Origin: Azolla caroliniana
Taxonomy: Eukaryota; Polypodiophyta
Reading direction: 5' to 3'
Length of the DNA: 64,000 bases
Assembly (NCBI GenBank): GCA_043228905.1
Contig: JBHGNT010000008.1
Coordinates: 9,672,001 to 9,736,000, forward strand
How positions within the stretch are numbered: the stretch's first letter is position 1; each line of letters starts with the position of its first letter. This document shows, piece after piece, positions 1 to 9,861 of the stretch. The position numbers and the translations under genes are program-made. A model generated the notes under the pieces. The model saw nothing but the letters and a program-made list of their open reading frames with translations, made no database searches and was not told where the DNA came from.

Positions 1-36
1 CAAATTACATATTACACGTGGGCTTATAGGTTGGTT

Positions 37-2960
37 TTATTCCTCTTCCAATCTGCCAAGGATATCCTTGGGGGCATGGGGTTGGTTTGGTTGCTCGGAA
101 GGTGGGGTTGGTGATGGAGGTTGTGTTGCCGAGTCGGGGAAGGCTGTGCCGATATGTGCGGCCTCCTCTGTTGGGACCGGTTCAGGTAGGGTCGGGGTTA
201 TAGTCAGTGGCTCGGGTGGGATGTCGAGGTCTATAGGGGCAGGTTGCCGTGGGGAGTGTCTCGGTTGGGATATGGAGGTCTGTAGGGGCAAGTTCCTCCG
301 GTCTAGCTGCCGCGGTGGGTGGCTCGGGTCCTTGCTCGTTGGTTGTGGGATCTCTGTTAATCCCGGTAGCGAGACGTTCCTCCTCGTACGCTTTGGCTTC
401 TAAGTGAAACACCATAAGATTGTCGTTGAATTCTTCTAAAAGTTGCTCGATGGCCGTGGTGTGGGAAGCTGCTAAGGTATGATATTCCTTAGTTAAGTCC
501 TCACGGAGGGCCTGGATGCTGGTGTCATCCATCTTGTAAAACCCTCAGCCCTCCTTCTTTCGGTTCTCAACATCCGCGCATAGTATGTGTAGGTCTGCAG
601 CTTGGACTAACCACCCCTGCCAGACATGGTCAAGCGTTTCTTTGATCGTTGTGGTGAATTACTGGCGATACTTGTTGATTAGGACCTTGATTTTAGTATC
701 TTCCATGCCGATGCTAGCGCGGTGAACTTCCATTGCCTCCCTTGCAGCCTTGGCTTCCGCTTGGCTTTTGCGGACTAGGAGTGCTAAATTAGCTTGATTA
801 TCTTTTGCTTTTTTGGTGATGAGCGCGATTTTCTGCTAATAGCTTGTGGTGAGCTAAGCTACAATTTCGTCCATGTCCTGTCGCCAAGCATCCCGATGTT
901 GTTCTCTGGCGACAATGTGCTCGGTTTGCAATTGGTGATACGCATCGGAAATTTTTGCTCTTTGCTCTTCCGAGATGTTCGTTGGCCATGTCTTGTAAGG
1001 CTCTTTGATGACGTCGTAATTCCTGGTTGTCCGCGAAGAGCTCTTGTTCCTGTTGGCTATTCCGCTCGGCTTCTTTGATGAAATGTTCTTTGGCCTCAAT
1101 GATAGAGACCTTAAGGGTCATCACCTCCCTTTCTCGTTCTTTGAGTGCGGCCGACCTTTCAGCAAGCTGGCGCTTGAGATCAGCTTCGCGGCTCGCGGCT
1201 TGTTCCCGTAGCTGGCCAAGACTGTTGTGGTGGTTCTGTTCTGCCAACTCGGCCAGAGCGATCTGGGCCTTTAGCTCCTCCTGGTAGTCTCGAAGGGGAG
1301 GCCCTGTCTAGGTTGCCACTTGCTGGATTCAAGGAGAGGGTTCCCTGTCTATCTGTGTAGATCGTTCCATGACGACCGGGGGTGGTGGCGTTTGCGTGGA
1401 GGATTGGTTGGATTGGGGGTGCGGGCTGATATCTGCTCGTGACGATGGCTCACTTATCTGTATCGAGTTCGTCAGTCTGCTGGCATCGACCGTGGCTACC
1501 CTGGGGTAGGTGGTGTCATCTTTGTGTGCATCGGTACCTTCAGCACCCGGGCTTGGGTTCAGAAGAGTGGCTGGTGAGACAACGTCACTCGGCGCAGGGA
1601 GGCTTAAGGGCGGCTGTTCTGGATGTTGTTGCTTGAATGTCGTCAGTTTCTCCTCGGCGGCTTGCCATAGCTCGGTAGCCCGTTTGGCTTGCTGATGCGC
1701 CGTTTTGATACATCGGGCCATGTCCTTTGCTGCCAGGGTAGTGCGGTGAGGATTGTGATATGCCTCAACTAAGGGCATGTTCAGATCTGGTAGTTCCATG
1801 AGAAGAGAAGCATTCTGTGCTTGCTTCTGTCTTCCTATCTTCTGTAAGGCTCGATCCTTGTGAGGTTCGATTTCACCCATTAGAGCGCGTTGAATCATCT
1901 TTGTTTCGGCGTGCTCCTCTGCCATACGAGTGGTAGCAGCTACTTGGGCACACGCGAGGAAATCCATTAACTCATATGTTGTGCCCAGTCGAAGTAGTGC
2001 ACTGAACTCGTATGCCTACGCAGGTAGATCTTTGTAACCGAGGACTTCCACCTATGATATCTGCGTGGTTTTTCCATGCTTGATCCTACCGACTTGGAGC
2101 CATGACTCCGCTGGTACCATGTCTGTGGAGGTTGGGCTAGCCTCTTTTGATTTTTGATGATGGTCGCCCTCGGTTGCTGTGGTTTCCTCTCGAATGATGC
2201 GGCGTCTTTTTGGCGGCTGATCCTTTGCATCCGGGCCGGTGGTGTTGGCTCCTTGGCCGTTTCCTCTTTTGTTGCCGGATGGCCGAGGGCTGCTGGCTTG
2301 TGGGCCGTGGGTTCGGTTGTGGAGAGGTCATTGATGTCCTTGGTGGTTTCTGCCGTATGGTGATATCCTCGGGGATGGGCTCCTCAGCCTCGTCCCATTC
2401 GACATGGGTCTCTATGACCGCTCGTTGTTTCTGTGTTTTTGGTGGGGCTGGTGCCGAGGCGGAAGTGGGGTTCCGAACGCCTGAGGGAGGTGGAGAAGGC
2501 GAGGGATCTTCCCATTCGTCCTGGGTTATCGCCAAAATCTTCTCCCATTGTTTCCTTGGTGGTGGTGGAGAGGTCAGGATGCGTCGAGGGGAAACCCTCG
2601 ACGCATCCTGACCTCTGCACAGGCAACAAACGCTTACTGGTTTGGAAGGATTCGAGCGCCGCGCGGACTCCTTCGCCGGTGATGATTCCCTAATCGATTT
2701 TGTTTACCTCGTATGCTTTGTTTTGTGGCATACTTGTAGGGTTGGTATGCACGAACGCGTACTCCATGAGGATGCGAGCGATTTCTCCGAAGGCCTTGTT
2801 GGATCCACCGTAGGTGCGATAGGCCTTACCAAATATGGAATACGCGATACCAATTTGGGGGCGTGCATTGCATAAGTGTGCTCCCGATGGCGATATTTGA
2901 TGTGTCCACGAAGACGTGAAAAGGTTCCGACCATATCGGGGGTTGTACAATTGGGGCATG
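37..2960 (-). pseudogene. 3' accessory ORF of G1 (coiled-coil protein of unknown function), broken
   Basis: I do not recognise the family. The ORF lies downstream of RT in the transcript sense and aligns along its length with the accessory ORF of G2 (6583-9711). The N-terminal part (about 2640-2960) contains HTNPTSMPQNKA and GIITGEGVRAAL, matching HVNAYGMPKQKA and GVITGSALREGL in G2. A Pro/Ser/Lys-rich middle (2137-2535) follows, then a conserved block at about 1840-2030 with RMAEEHAETKMIQRAL. Next comes a Glu/Lys/Gln-rich stretch predicted as coiled coil (798-1250), a short block ALREDLTKEYHTLA (about 480-510), and a Pro-rich tail ending DILGRLEEE. I see no signal peptide or membrane span. 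At least one stop and several frameshifts interrupt it, for example a TAG in the block at about 2010. Confidence 0.7.
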
Positions 2961-4110
2961 CGAGAGCATTAATTTCAAAGCTTGGTATGCCTCGTCCTCG
3001 ATTGAAGTCCATTGAAAGGGAAGTTGATGCACCGCCGCGTGTAGTGGTGTCGCGAAATCGGCCAGGTGGCATATCATCTGACTGTGCCATCTGATTTGCC
3101 CCAGAAATCGGCTGAGGGCCTTTGCGTTCGAGGGTGCGGGGCATTTAGGATGGCTTGTACTTTATCTGGATCCATGGCAATACCTTCTTGACTAACGATG
3201 TGCCCGAGTGGGTTGCCGCTTGTGACCAAGAATGCGCATTTTGCCGGTTTTAAACTTAACCGAGCTTGGCGACATCGATCAAGACAGAGACGTAACTGGG
3301 TCATGTGTTCCTATCGCTGGCCATACACGGCAAAGTCATCGAGAAAGAATTGCATGAACGCTGGGATATACTTGTTAAAAATTTCGGTGATGATGCGCTG
3401 GAACATGGCCGACGCCGTTTTCAAACCGAACATCATTACTTCTGTCACGAAAACACCCCATTCCGTGACAAATGTTGTTTTCTCCTGATCATCCGGGTGC
3501 ATTCTGATTATGTTGTAACCACTGAACCCGTCTAGAAAGTTGTAGCATTCGTGACCTGCCACCGTGTCGAGAACGCTATCCGTGAACGGGAGAGCGAATC
3601 CATCCGTGACTGTTGTAGCATTCAGCTTGCGGTAGTCGACGAAGACTCAGATTTTCCCGTTTTTCTTGGGGACGACTACGATTGGGCTTAACCATGTGGC
3701 GCGTTTTACAGGTCGTATGAACCCTACTCCGAGGAGCTTGTCTATTTCTTCCTTGACCTTAGCCGCATAATTGGGGTTCATCCGGTAGCGTCTTTGTTGA
3801 ATCGGCCGAGCGTCAGGGAGAAGATGGATCTGGTGTTGGTAGTATTGAGGGTCCAAAACCTTCATATCCGTGTAAGACCATGAGAATACATCCTGGTAAT
3901 CGGTGAGTAAGCGTATGAGGGCTACTTGTTCGCTGGCTGGTAAGTTATTAGCAATGTGTAGGGTGCGAGGGTTCTCATCCGAACCGAGGTTCAATGTCTC
4001 GAGTGTTGATGCCTTCACGACAGGAGCCTTTCCGCGGTCTGTTGTTGGGCATTGCGTAGCGTAGTGACCGGGTTGGTTGCACTTGAAGCAGGTAACGACG
4101 ACCGATTTGC
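2840..4110 (-). pseudogene. G1 zinc knuckle-RT-RNase H fragment (pol)
   Basis: At about 4050-4095 a canonical CCHC zinc knuckle, CFKCNQPGHYATQC, runs in frame through CPTTDRGKAPVVKA straight into the RT N-terminus (LETLNLGSDENPR). In G2 a protease domain sits between these parts, so protease has been deleted here. RT continues with VKEEIDKLLGVGFIRPVK, WLSPIVVVPKKNGKI, FLDGFSGYN and the catalytic box FLDDFAVYG (about 3325). It is interrupted by a stop at about 3645 and another after VYGQR. The RNase H start (PFHVFVDTSNIAIGS) is recognisable to about 2850. There it runs directly into the accessory ORF, so the RNase H end and integrase are missing. Nonfunctional. Confidence 0.85.
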
Positions 4111-4894
4111 TGGTGCCAGCCCGATCTCTGTGTGTGTGGGGGGGGGGAGGGTGTGATTGATTCCCGGCCTCGTGTGTTGGTGGGTTGGTCTAGGGCGCAT
4201 TCGAGATGCGCGATTCAATTTGAGGAGGGTCCCGACGACTGTTGTCGTTATTCCTTCTGTTGTTACACGATCCTCGGTGAGAGTTGCATAGATCATTACG
4301 TGAATTTCTCTGATCGTATCGGTCATCCCAATCATCATCATACCGATCATAATCGTCGTTTGCCCGATATTGGTCATCGTGATAGCGATCACGGCGGTCG
4401 TTTGATCTCTGTTGGTTGTCGTTTCGGTAACGGTCGTCGTCCTGACGGTAATCGTCATCACGGCACCACCTATCTGGTGATCGGGGTCATTGGTTATCCT
4501 GGTTTCGGTAGGATTGTCGCTCGTCCTGACGAGAGTATGTATCCTTGGGCTCGATTTGGCGAACCGGGGCTGTCGTTGTGCGGTTGAGCATATTGTATTC
4601 ACATTGCTTGACAGTGTGAGATCGCGATTGGTAGATCAGACACTAGGGCCGGTGAGGACATTCTAGGGCCAGATGGCCCGATCCCTAGCAAACTGTGCAT
4701 TGGAGGGCTTGGCGGAAGCGATTTTCCTCCTGGGGAAGGGCGCTTTGCAGCGAACTCATAGAGAAAGTCGTGTTTTGCTGTGTCCGATCGAGGGCGAGGA
4801 CGCGCGCTATGACTTGCTCGATCGTTTGGTTGGAAAAATTAGTAAGTGCAAGAGTCTTCTGTAGAGGCTCTCGTTGTCGTGTGAATCTTTTCAC
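4110..4894 (-). pseudogene. G1 gag fragment with Arg/Asp-rich linker
   Basis: The right part (4685-4894) encodes a helical, Gln-rich segment (FSNQTIEQVIARVLALDRTQ) consistent with the end of a gag capsid domain; a stop follows. The stretch at about 4260-4480, read in the frame that enters the zinc knuckle, is an Arg/Asp/Tyr-rich low-complexity linker with repeated RYDDD- and DDRYDQRN-like units. Such charged linkers before the zinc knuckle are common in plant Ty3 gag and probably bind RNA. The N-terminal part of gag and the 5' LTR are absent to the right. Confidence 0.55.
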
Positions 4895-4949
4895 ACTATG
4901 TAAAATAAATAAATAATAAAATAAGTACTTTATATTAGCTTAATGGCAT

Positions 4950-6062
4950 GTTATAGAAAGATGGATGTTTGAGAAGATAAGGAAAAAAGAACTATGATTT
5001 ATCCCACATAGATAGGAAACTTAAGGCCCTGGCTATATAAGCACTTTCAGACCCCTCATTTTCATTTGTGCTAAGAGCAGTTTGGCCACTTTGTCTTCAT
5101 GGATGATGGTGACTATTTTCCCAAAAACTGGAAACCGGCCGATAAGCAATCCGGAACCGGCCGGGAAGCAAATTGGAACCGGCCGGGAAGCAATCTAGAA
5201 TCGGCTGGTAGGCAATCCGGAACCGTTCGGTAAGCAATTTGGAACTGGGCCGGGAAGCAAACCGGAACCGGCGGTGGAGCCGGCGAGGCAGTGGGCGACC
5301 GGACGAGGCTGGACACAAACCGAACGGATAAAAGGATCATGTGGCTAATTAAAGTGAAGTGAAGAAAACTAAAGTAAAGGTCATGTGGACAGTCGCATGC
5401 AACGAAAAGAAAAAGCCATGCAACTAAAAATAGATGCAACTAAAAGAAAAAGCTAAGCAACTAAAAGTAGAGGCCATGCAACAAAAAGTGTACATGCATA
5501 TGATCAACTGGGAACTCTATATAAAATTCCATCTTTTTTTTACACTCATGCTCTCTCCATATTATCTTAATTATTTTTCTTTTCCTTCTGAGCTCCCTTA
5601 TCTTATTGAAGCCAAGAACCCTAAATTTCCTTACAGAAGTCATAAACCCTAATTTTCCCTACGGAAGCCATATCTTTCGTATAACCTAATTCTAATTTCC
5701 CTACGGAAGTAAAACACCCTAATTTTCCCTACAGAAACCAAAAACCCTAATTTTCCATACGGAAGCTATTGAACTCATAAACCATAATCTCTTATCAAAG
5801 CCAAGAACCCTAAATCTCTATTGAATCCATATCTTAGTTTCTTCTAATCTATTATACTAGTAATATCCTTAAGATAAAACTTTTGTAATCCCAATCTTGG
5901 GATTGATTGTAATTTTTCTTTTCTATTTATTAATGAAATTTGCCAATCTTTCTCATTTTCCATTAACTGTTTAATATAAGCATACAAATTTGATATCTTT
6001 TGGTCGGAAGGCCCCGGGGTCTTGTCTCAAAGTTGACGTATCCTCGTCGTAATTTCACAACA
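4950..6062 (+). mobile_element. Plus-strand LTR (solo or truncated) followed by a PBS
   Basis: About 1.1 kb with LTR features. A TATA box (ctatataag) lies near 5033. AT-rich 3' sequence with poly-T tracts at about 5880-5990 could carry polyadenylation signals. The end ..ttcacaaca at 6062 is followed at once by a primer-binding-site-like sequence. The left limit (TGTTATAG at about 4950) is a guess. Flanking coding sequence on both sides belongs to minus-strand elements, so no body of this plus-strand element is visible; it may be a solo LTR plus leader. It contains a 22-bp minisatellite and several AACCCTAA motifs. Confidence 0.5.
5125..5287 (+). repeat. 22-bp minisatellite, about 7 degenerate copies
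   Basis: Unit ggaaccggccgggaagcaa plus a variable 3-base end, repeated head to tail with substitutions. It lies in the putative 5'UTR/R region of the surrounding LTR, downstream of its TATA box. Confidence 0.85.
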
Positions 6063-6066
6063 TCTT

Positions 6067-6082
6067 TGGTGAACCCGACGTG
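6067..6082 (+). other. Primer-binding-site-like sequence (TGGTGAACCCGACGTG)
   Basis: It starts five bases after the CA end of the preceding LTR. A TGG start and GC-rich 16-18 bases complementary to a tRNA 3' end are expected for a plant Ty3 PBS. I have not identified the tRNA. Confidence 0.5.
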
Positions 6083-6205
6083 AAACGAGGAGGCAAGTGT
6101 TGCCGATTAGGAACACGGTCCGCGGTCAGTCCTTCGACCTATACCTCCAAGTGGGTGTGGAACAACGAATAGGCGTCTAAGCGTAATGCGTAGGGGAATG
6201 TTCCC

Positions 6206-6535
6206 TGTAACCTATCAACGTATAAGGGAGACGGCTACAACCGAATCTTTAGCAAGGGTTACACTTACGTTCTTACATGCTCAAGTATTCAAGACACACA
6301 GTGGATTAGCCGTAGCTATACACAGAAAATCAGAGAAGATAGAATTCTTTTATGAGACGTTTCTTTACATTCCCAAATTTACACGCTCCCTCTATCAGAG
6401 GTTTTCTGCCCTTTATATACGCAGGGTCTATCTAGCCGTTCACGCTTCCTACGTGAACCGTTACATGCGTTATGATCTAATATTATTTCTTATTCCTACG
6501 CTCTTCTCCGTCGGTTACTATTCTGGCGGACAACA
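6206..6535 (-). mobile_element. Probable 3' LTR of element G2
   Basis: On the minus strand it starts TGTTGTCCGCC and ends GGTTACA, with a TATA box (GTATATAAAG) at about 6411-6420. It lies just downstream of the accessory ORF stop (6583), in the same orientation. No convincing polypurine tract precedes it; instead an 11-bp direct repeat (GACGTGCCAGG) lies next to the edge. The LTR-like block at 13933-14364 starts with the same eight bases but is otherwise different, so pairing is unproven. Confidence 0.45.
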
Positions 6536-6582
6536 CCTGGCACGTCTGTGGGACAGTGCCCTGGCACGTCGGACCCATCCCG

Positions 6583-9500
6583 TTAATCCTCTTCCAAAAT
6601 GGCCCGGATGTTTGGCTCTGCTGCGGCGTCCGTGTCCGAAGGCGACGTAGGGCCCATAGGTGCATCGTGGTGTGGCTCTCCTGTTTGGTCGGACTGGTTT
6701 CTCCCGGTGTCGCAGTCGTCGTGTGTGGGCGGTCCGGGTACGGTGGGCTCTTCTTGAGCTAGTGGGTTGGGCTCCACCGTCCTCGTGCTTGCAGTTGGCC
6801 GCGGTTTTGTCTCAATCGTTACTTCCTCCATGGTGTCCACCGTCTTTGTACGTATCGGGGAGTGGGGCGGCGATTCTGCCTGGCCCGCACCATTCTCCGT
6901 GTGGTCTGATGATAGCGTGGGTTCGTGCGGATGAACCTCTTCTTGGGTAGTGGTTTCGTTGTTAGTACTATGGGGAACTCTGCTTGTCGGTCCGCGCTGT
7001 TCACCGTCGTAATTTTTGGTGATCAGGCCTGAGGTTCCTCTTCTTCGGTCGTGCCCGGAATTGGCGTCGCGTTGGATTCCTTGTTTGTTCGTGTGTTGCC
7101 GGCTTGTGTTGATCTGGTGAAATAGCTCCTCATGGCTTTCACCAAATCATCTAAGAGATGTGCGAGTTCTTCAGAGTGTTGGTCCGCTAGCGCATGATAG
7201 TCTTGTGCAAGATCCTCTCGTACGGCCGCAATGCTCTCCTCATTTAGTTTATAGAACCCTCAGTTGTGTTTTCGCTGGTTCTCCCAGTCTGCACGATACG
7301 CGAGCAATTTCGCTGCTTGGGTTGCCCACGCCATCCATCCTTTGTCCAACGTCGTTTTCAATTGTGCTGTGAACCTCTCCCGATTTGTTTGGAGAAGATA
7401 CGCATGTTATCTGTGATGGCCTAGCAATGGTTGCGTGCGTCCTCCATCGACTTCTGGAGGTTTGCAATTTCTTGCTGTTTAACCGTCGCCGCTTCTTCGT
7501 ACGTGGCCTTCAGGCCCGCCCACAGTTGGGCTTCCTTTGCATGTTGTGAACCTCTCCCGATTTGTTTGGAGAAGGATATGCACGTTATCGGTGATGGCCT
7601 GGCAATGGTTGCGTGTATCCTCCATCGACTTCTAGAGGTTTGCAATTTCTTGCTATTTAACCGCCGCCGCTTCTTCGTACGTGGCCTTCAGGCCCGCCCA
7701 CAGCTCGGCTTCCTTTGCATGTTGTTCTTCTAATTTTCCCATTTCATTGTTTAGGCGGATTTCGAGCTGATGCCTTCTTTCTTGTTCGACCACCAGCTAC
7801 TCGTCGAACCATACCTTCCTTTTCTCTAATAAGGCCCGGAGTCCCGCGATTGCCGCCTCTGATTTCTTCGCGTCCTCCCGTAATTGGGTGTTTTCGTCTT
7901 TTGTCCAGATGTGTTGAGCCACCTCCGTAGCGAGTTTCTCTTCAAGGATTTTTACTACCTTCCGGCTGTTAGCCCATATCTCTTTTTCTCTGTCTGAGGA
8001 TTGGCGTAGTTCAGCTCGAAGGCGGTCAATTTCTAATTCTGCTAGTTGCACGACCCTTTTCGCTTTTAGTAGCGATGGCGGTCTGAGCCTCAATTTCTTC
8101 CTTTAAAGTGTCAATGGCGTGGTTTGGTGGCGGAGCTGCGTGTTGCGCCGTAGTCACGTTAGCTTCCAACTCTGCGATGCGTTTGTTGGCTTTTTCCAGT
8201 TCGGCTTGGGTCAGTTTCACCTTCTTCCAGACATTCTTATTTTTAATGGCCATCTCCTTGGCGCTTGTGCTGACATTTGCCAGTTCCCTATGGACTTCGA
8301 CTAGGGCCGTATTTAATGGGGGTATCTCCATCCCCACTCGGCGTACCCCGACGTTCCTCTGTCTGTCGACCCTGGCTAACCGCTCCTCATCGTTGCTCTC
8401 TCCCGTTTGTGTTAGGGCGCGCTCGATCATCTGGCATTCCGCGTGCTCTTCGGCCATTCGTTGGGAGGCTTTGACCTCTTGTGTTGCCAGGAATTCCATG
8501 AGCTCGAAAGAAGTTCCGAACTGTAATAGGGCGCTGAACTCATGGGCCGTATCCGGGATATCTGGATATGCCAAAACCTCGCTTTCCGCCGTCAATACGG
8601 CTTTCCCTCATTGGGACTGAGTCATAATGATTGGTCATGGCTCCCAGATGATTTCGAAGGTGGTATTGGGTTCCGTAGCTGCGGAGCCATGGCCTTCGGT
8701 CGGTGTCTCTATCGCCGTGGGGACATCTTTCACCAACCCCCGCCCATCTTTCCTGTCCAATCTACGCCGTTTCGGTCTGGGGCTATCCTACCGTGTTTCA
8801 GTGTGTGGCTCTGGGGCTGCTTCCACGGAACCTGCCGACCGTTCCTCCTGTGTTATCCGTGTGTCTGGCTGGTCGGTAGTTGTTGTCCTCAGGTCTTGCT
8901 GGGTGGGTTTGGGTTCCTCTTCCCACTCTGGGGCCGCTAACTCCGCTAACCTGTGTTTCGCGGATCGGGGCGGGGGCATGGGTCGGCTGGGCTACGGTGC
9001 CGGCAGGCCTCGGGGTGGGAATAGTACCATAAGGTATTGTTGTATGATCGGCTTGAGCTTTTTGCCTGCCTGATACGCGTGCAGGCCTTCCCTTAACGCC
9101 GACCCTGTGATGACCCCCCAATTGACCACACGCCCATCAAAGGTATCGATAATGATGCCCGCCTTCTGCTTGGGCATCCCATATGCGTTGACATGTACAC
9201 AACCGACTTCTAGCAAGAACTTGGTGACTTCACGGAAGAAGGGATCCGGAATCTGCTTCGTTCTTCAGGCCTTGGCGGCGGAGGAATATGACCCGAAATA
9301 TGGCTGCAGCGCCTCTGCAGAAGGGATTTCGAAATGCCTTTCTCCTAGCGATGACATGTCCAACTTCTTCTGGATGGAGAAGTTGGTGACCATGTCGATG
9401 TTAAGCTTCCTGGCGATGTCCATGGCATCCAGGTGTGGGGGTGCTTCTGCGACCCGGATGTACCCATCCAGGCGTTTCTCCACGAGCCATCGGCGTAAGG

Positions 9501-9711
9501 CAGTAGAGATGAAGATCGGCATCGCCAGAGGAGGTTCGTGGGAAGGAGACTGCTGGTTGCGGTGGGCTGAAGCTCTGTGATAGGATGGAGGAGAAGGTGA
9601 GGGGGAGGAGCGATGGGAGCGCTGATAGCTAGAAGATGGGTTTCTGTTTTGTGTAGAAAATCTTCTATTTCCTTCCTTTTGTGGCTTAGGGTTCATTGGG
9701 CGGTGAGCCAT
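6583..9711 (-). pseudogene. 3' accessory ORF of G2 (coiled-coil protein of unknown function)
   Basis: About 1,040 codons downstream of integrase, in several frames because of frameshifts. The start (ATG at 9711, MAHRPMNPKPQKEG) opens a Ser/Pro/Arg-rich N-terminus. A compact domain follows (about 9265-9520: WLVEKRLDGYIRVAEAPP), then after a frameshift FLLEVGCVHVNAYGMPKQKA and WGVITGSALREGLHAY (about 9040-9230). Next is a Pro/Thr/Glu-rich region (8.8-9.1 kb), then EFSALLQFGTSFELMEFLAT and RMAEEHAECQMIERAL (about 8400-8560), and long heptad-like coiled coil (7.4-8.3 kb). After that come AAVREDLAQDYHALADQ (about 7210) and a Pro-rich tail ending NIRAILEED. No transmembrane segment or signal peptide is seen, so it does not resemble the envelope-like ORF reported for Athila. 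Its role is unknown; conservation with G1 suggests it was once functional. Confidence 0.7.
7369..7723 (-). repeat. 177-bp tandem duplication inside the accessory coiled coil
   Basis: Two adjacent copies start at 7369 and 7546 (gtgaacctctcccgatttg) and end ..tttgcatgtt. The unit equals 59 codons, so the duplication was in frame. The second copy has one extra base near its start plus scattered substitutions. Confidence 0.9.
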
Positions 9712-9861
9712 CGTGGTGCCACGCGTTCTTGAACTAGGAGTTTGTGAATGCCTTTAGTCGTTTTAATAGTCGCTATCTTCTCCTTTTTTTAATTTTTTTA
9801 TTTTTTCGTAACGGTTATCTACAACCTATTTTTACATTATGGTACAAGTGGGGCCGCTCAT

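Larger units (their letters stand above)
1..4894 (-). mobile_element. Ty3/gypsy element G1, internally deleted, runs off left edge
   Basis: Read on the minus strand from 4894 to 1 the order is a gag fragment, zinc knuckle, reverse transcriptase, a fragment of RNase H, then a long accessory ORF that ends at 37. Protease is missing between the zinc knuckle and RT. The rest of RNase H and all of integrase are missing between about 2840 and 2860. The RT motif FLDDFAVYG is typical of the Athila/Tat side of plant Ty3 elements rather than chromoviruses. Element G2 at 6.2-13.9 kb is a related, less deleted copy that supplies the reference order. The 3' LTR would lie left of the window. The right edge near 4894 is abrupt and meets unrelated AT-rich sequence. 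Several stops and frameshifts show that this copy is dead. Confidence 0.85.

Noticed and set aside
5125-5287. Regular short repeats suggesting a CRISPR-like array
   Set aside because: Units are contiguous 22-mers without unique spacers, inside a plant LTR.
5610-5815. Interstitial telomere repeat
   Set aside because: The CCCTAAA motifs are isolated and separated by other sequence; not a tandem telomeric array.
6583-9711. Envelope-like protein as in Athila
   Set aside because: No signal peptide, transmembrane helix or Cys-rich ectodomain is visible; the sequence is Pro-rich and coiled coil.
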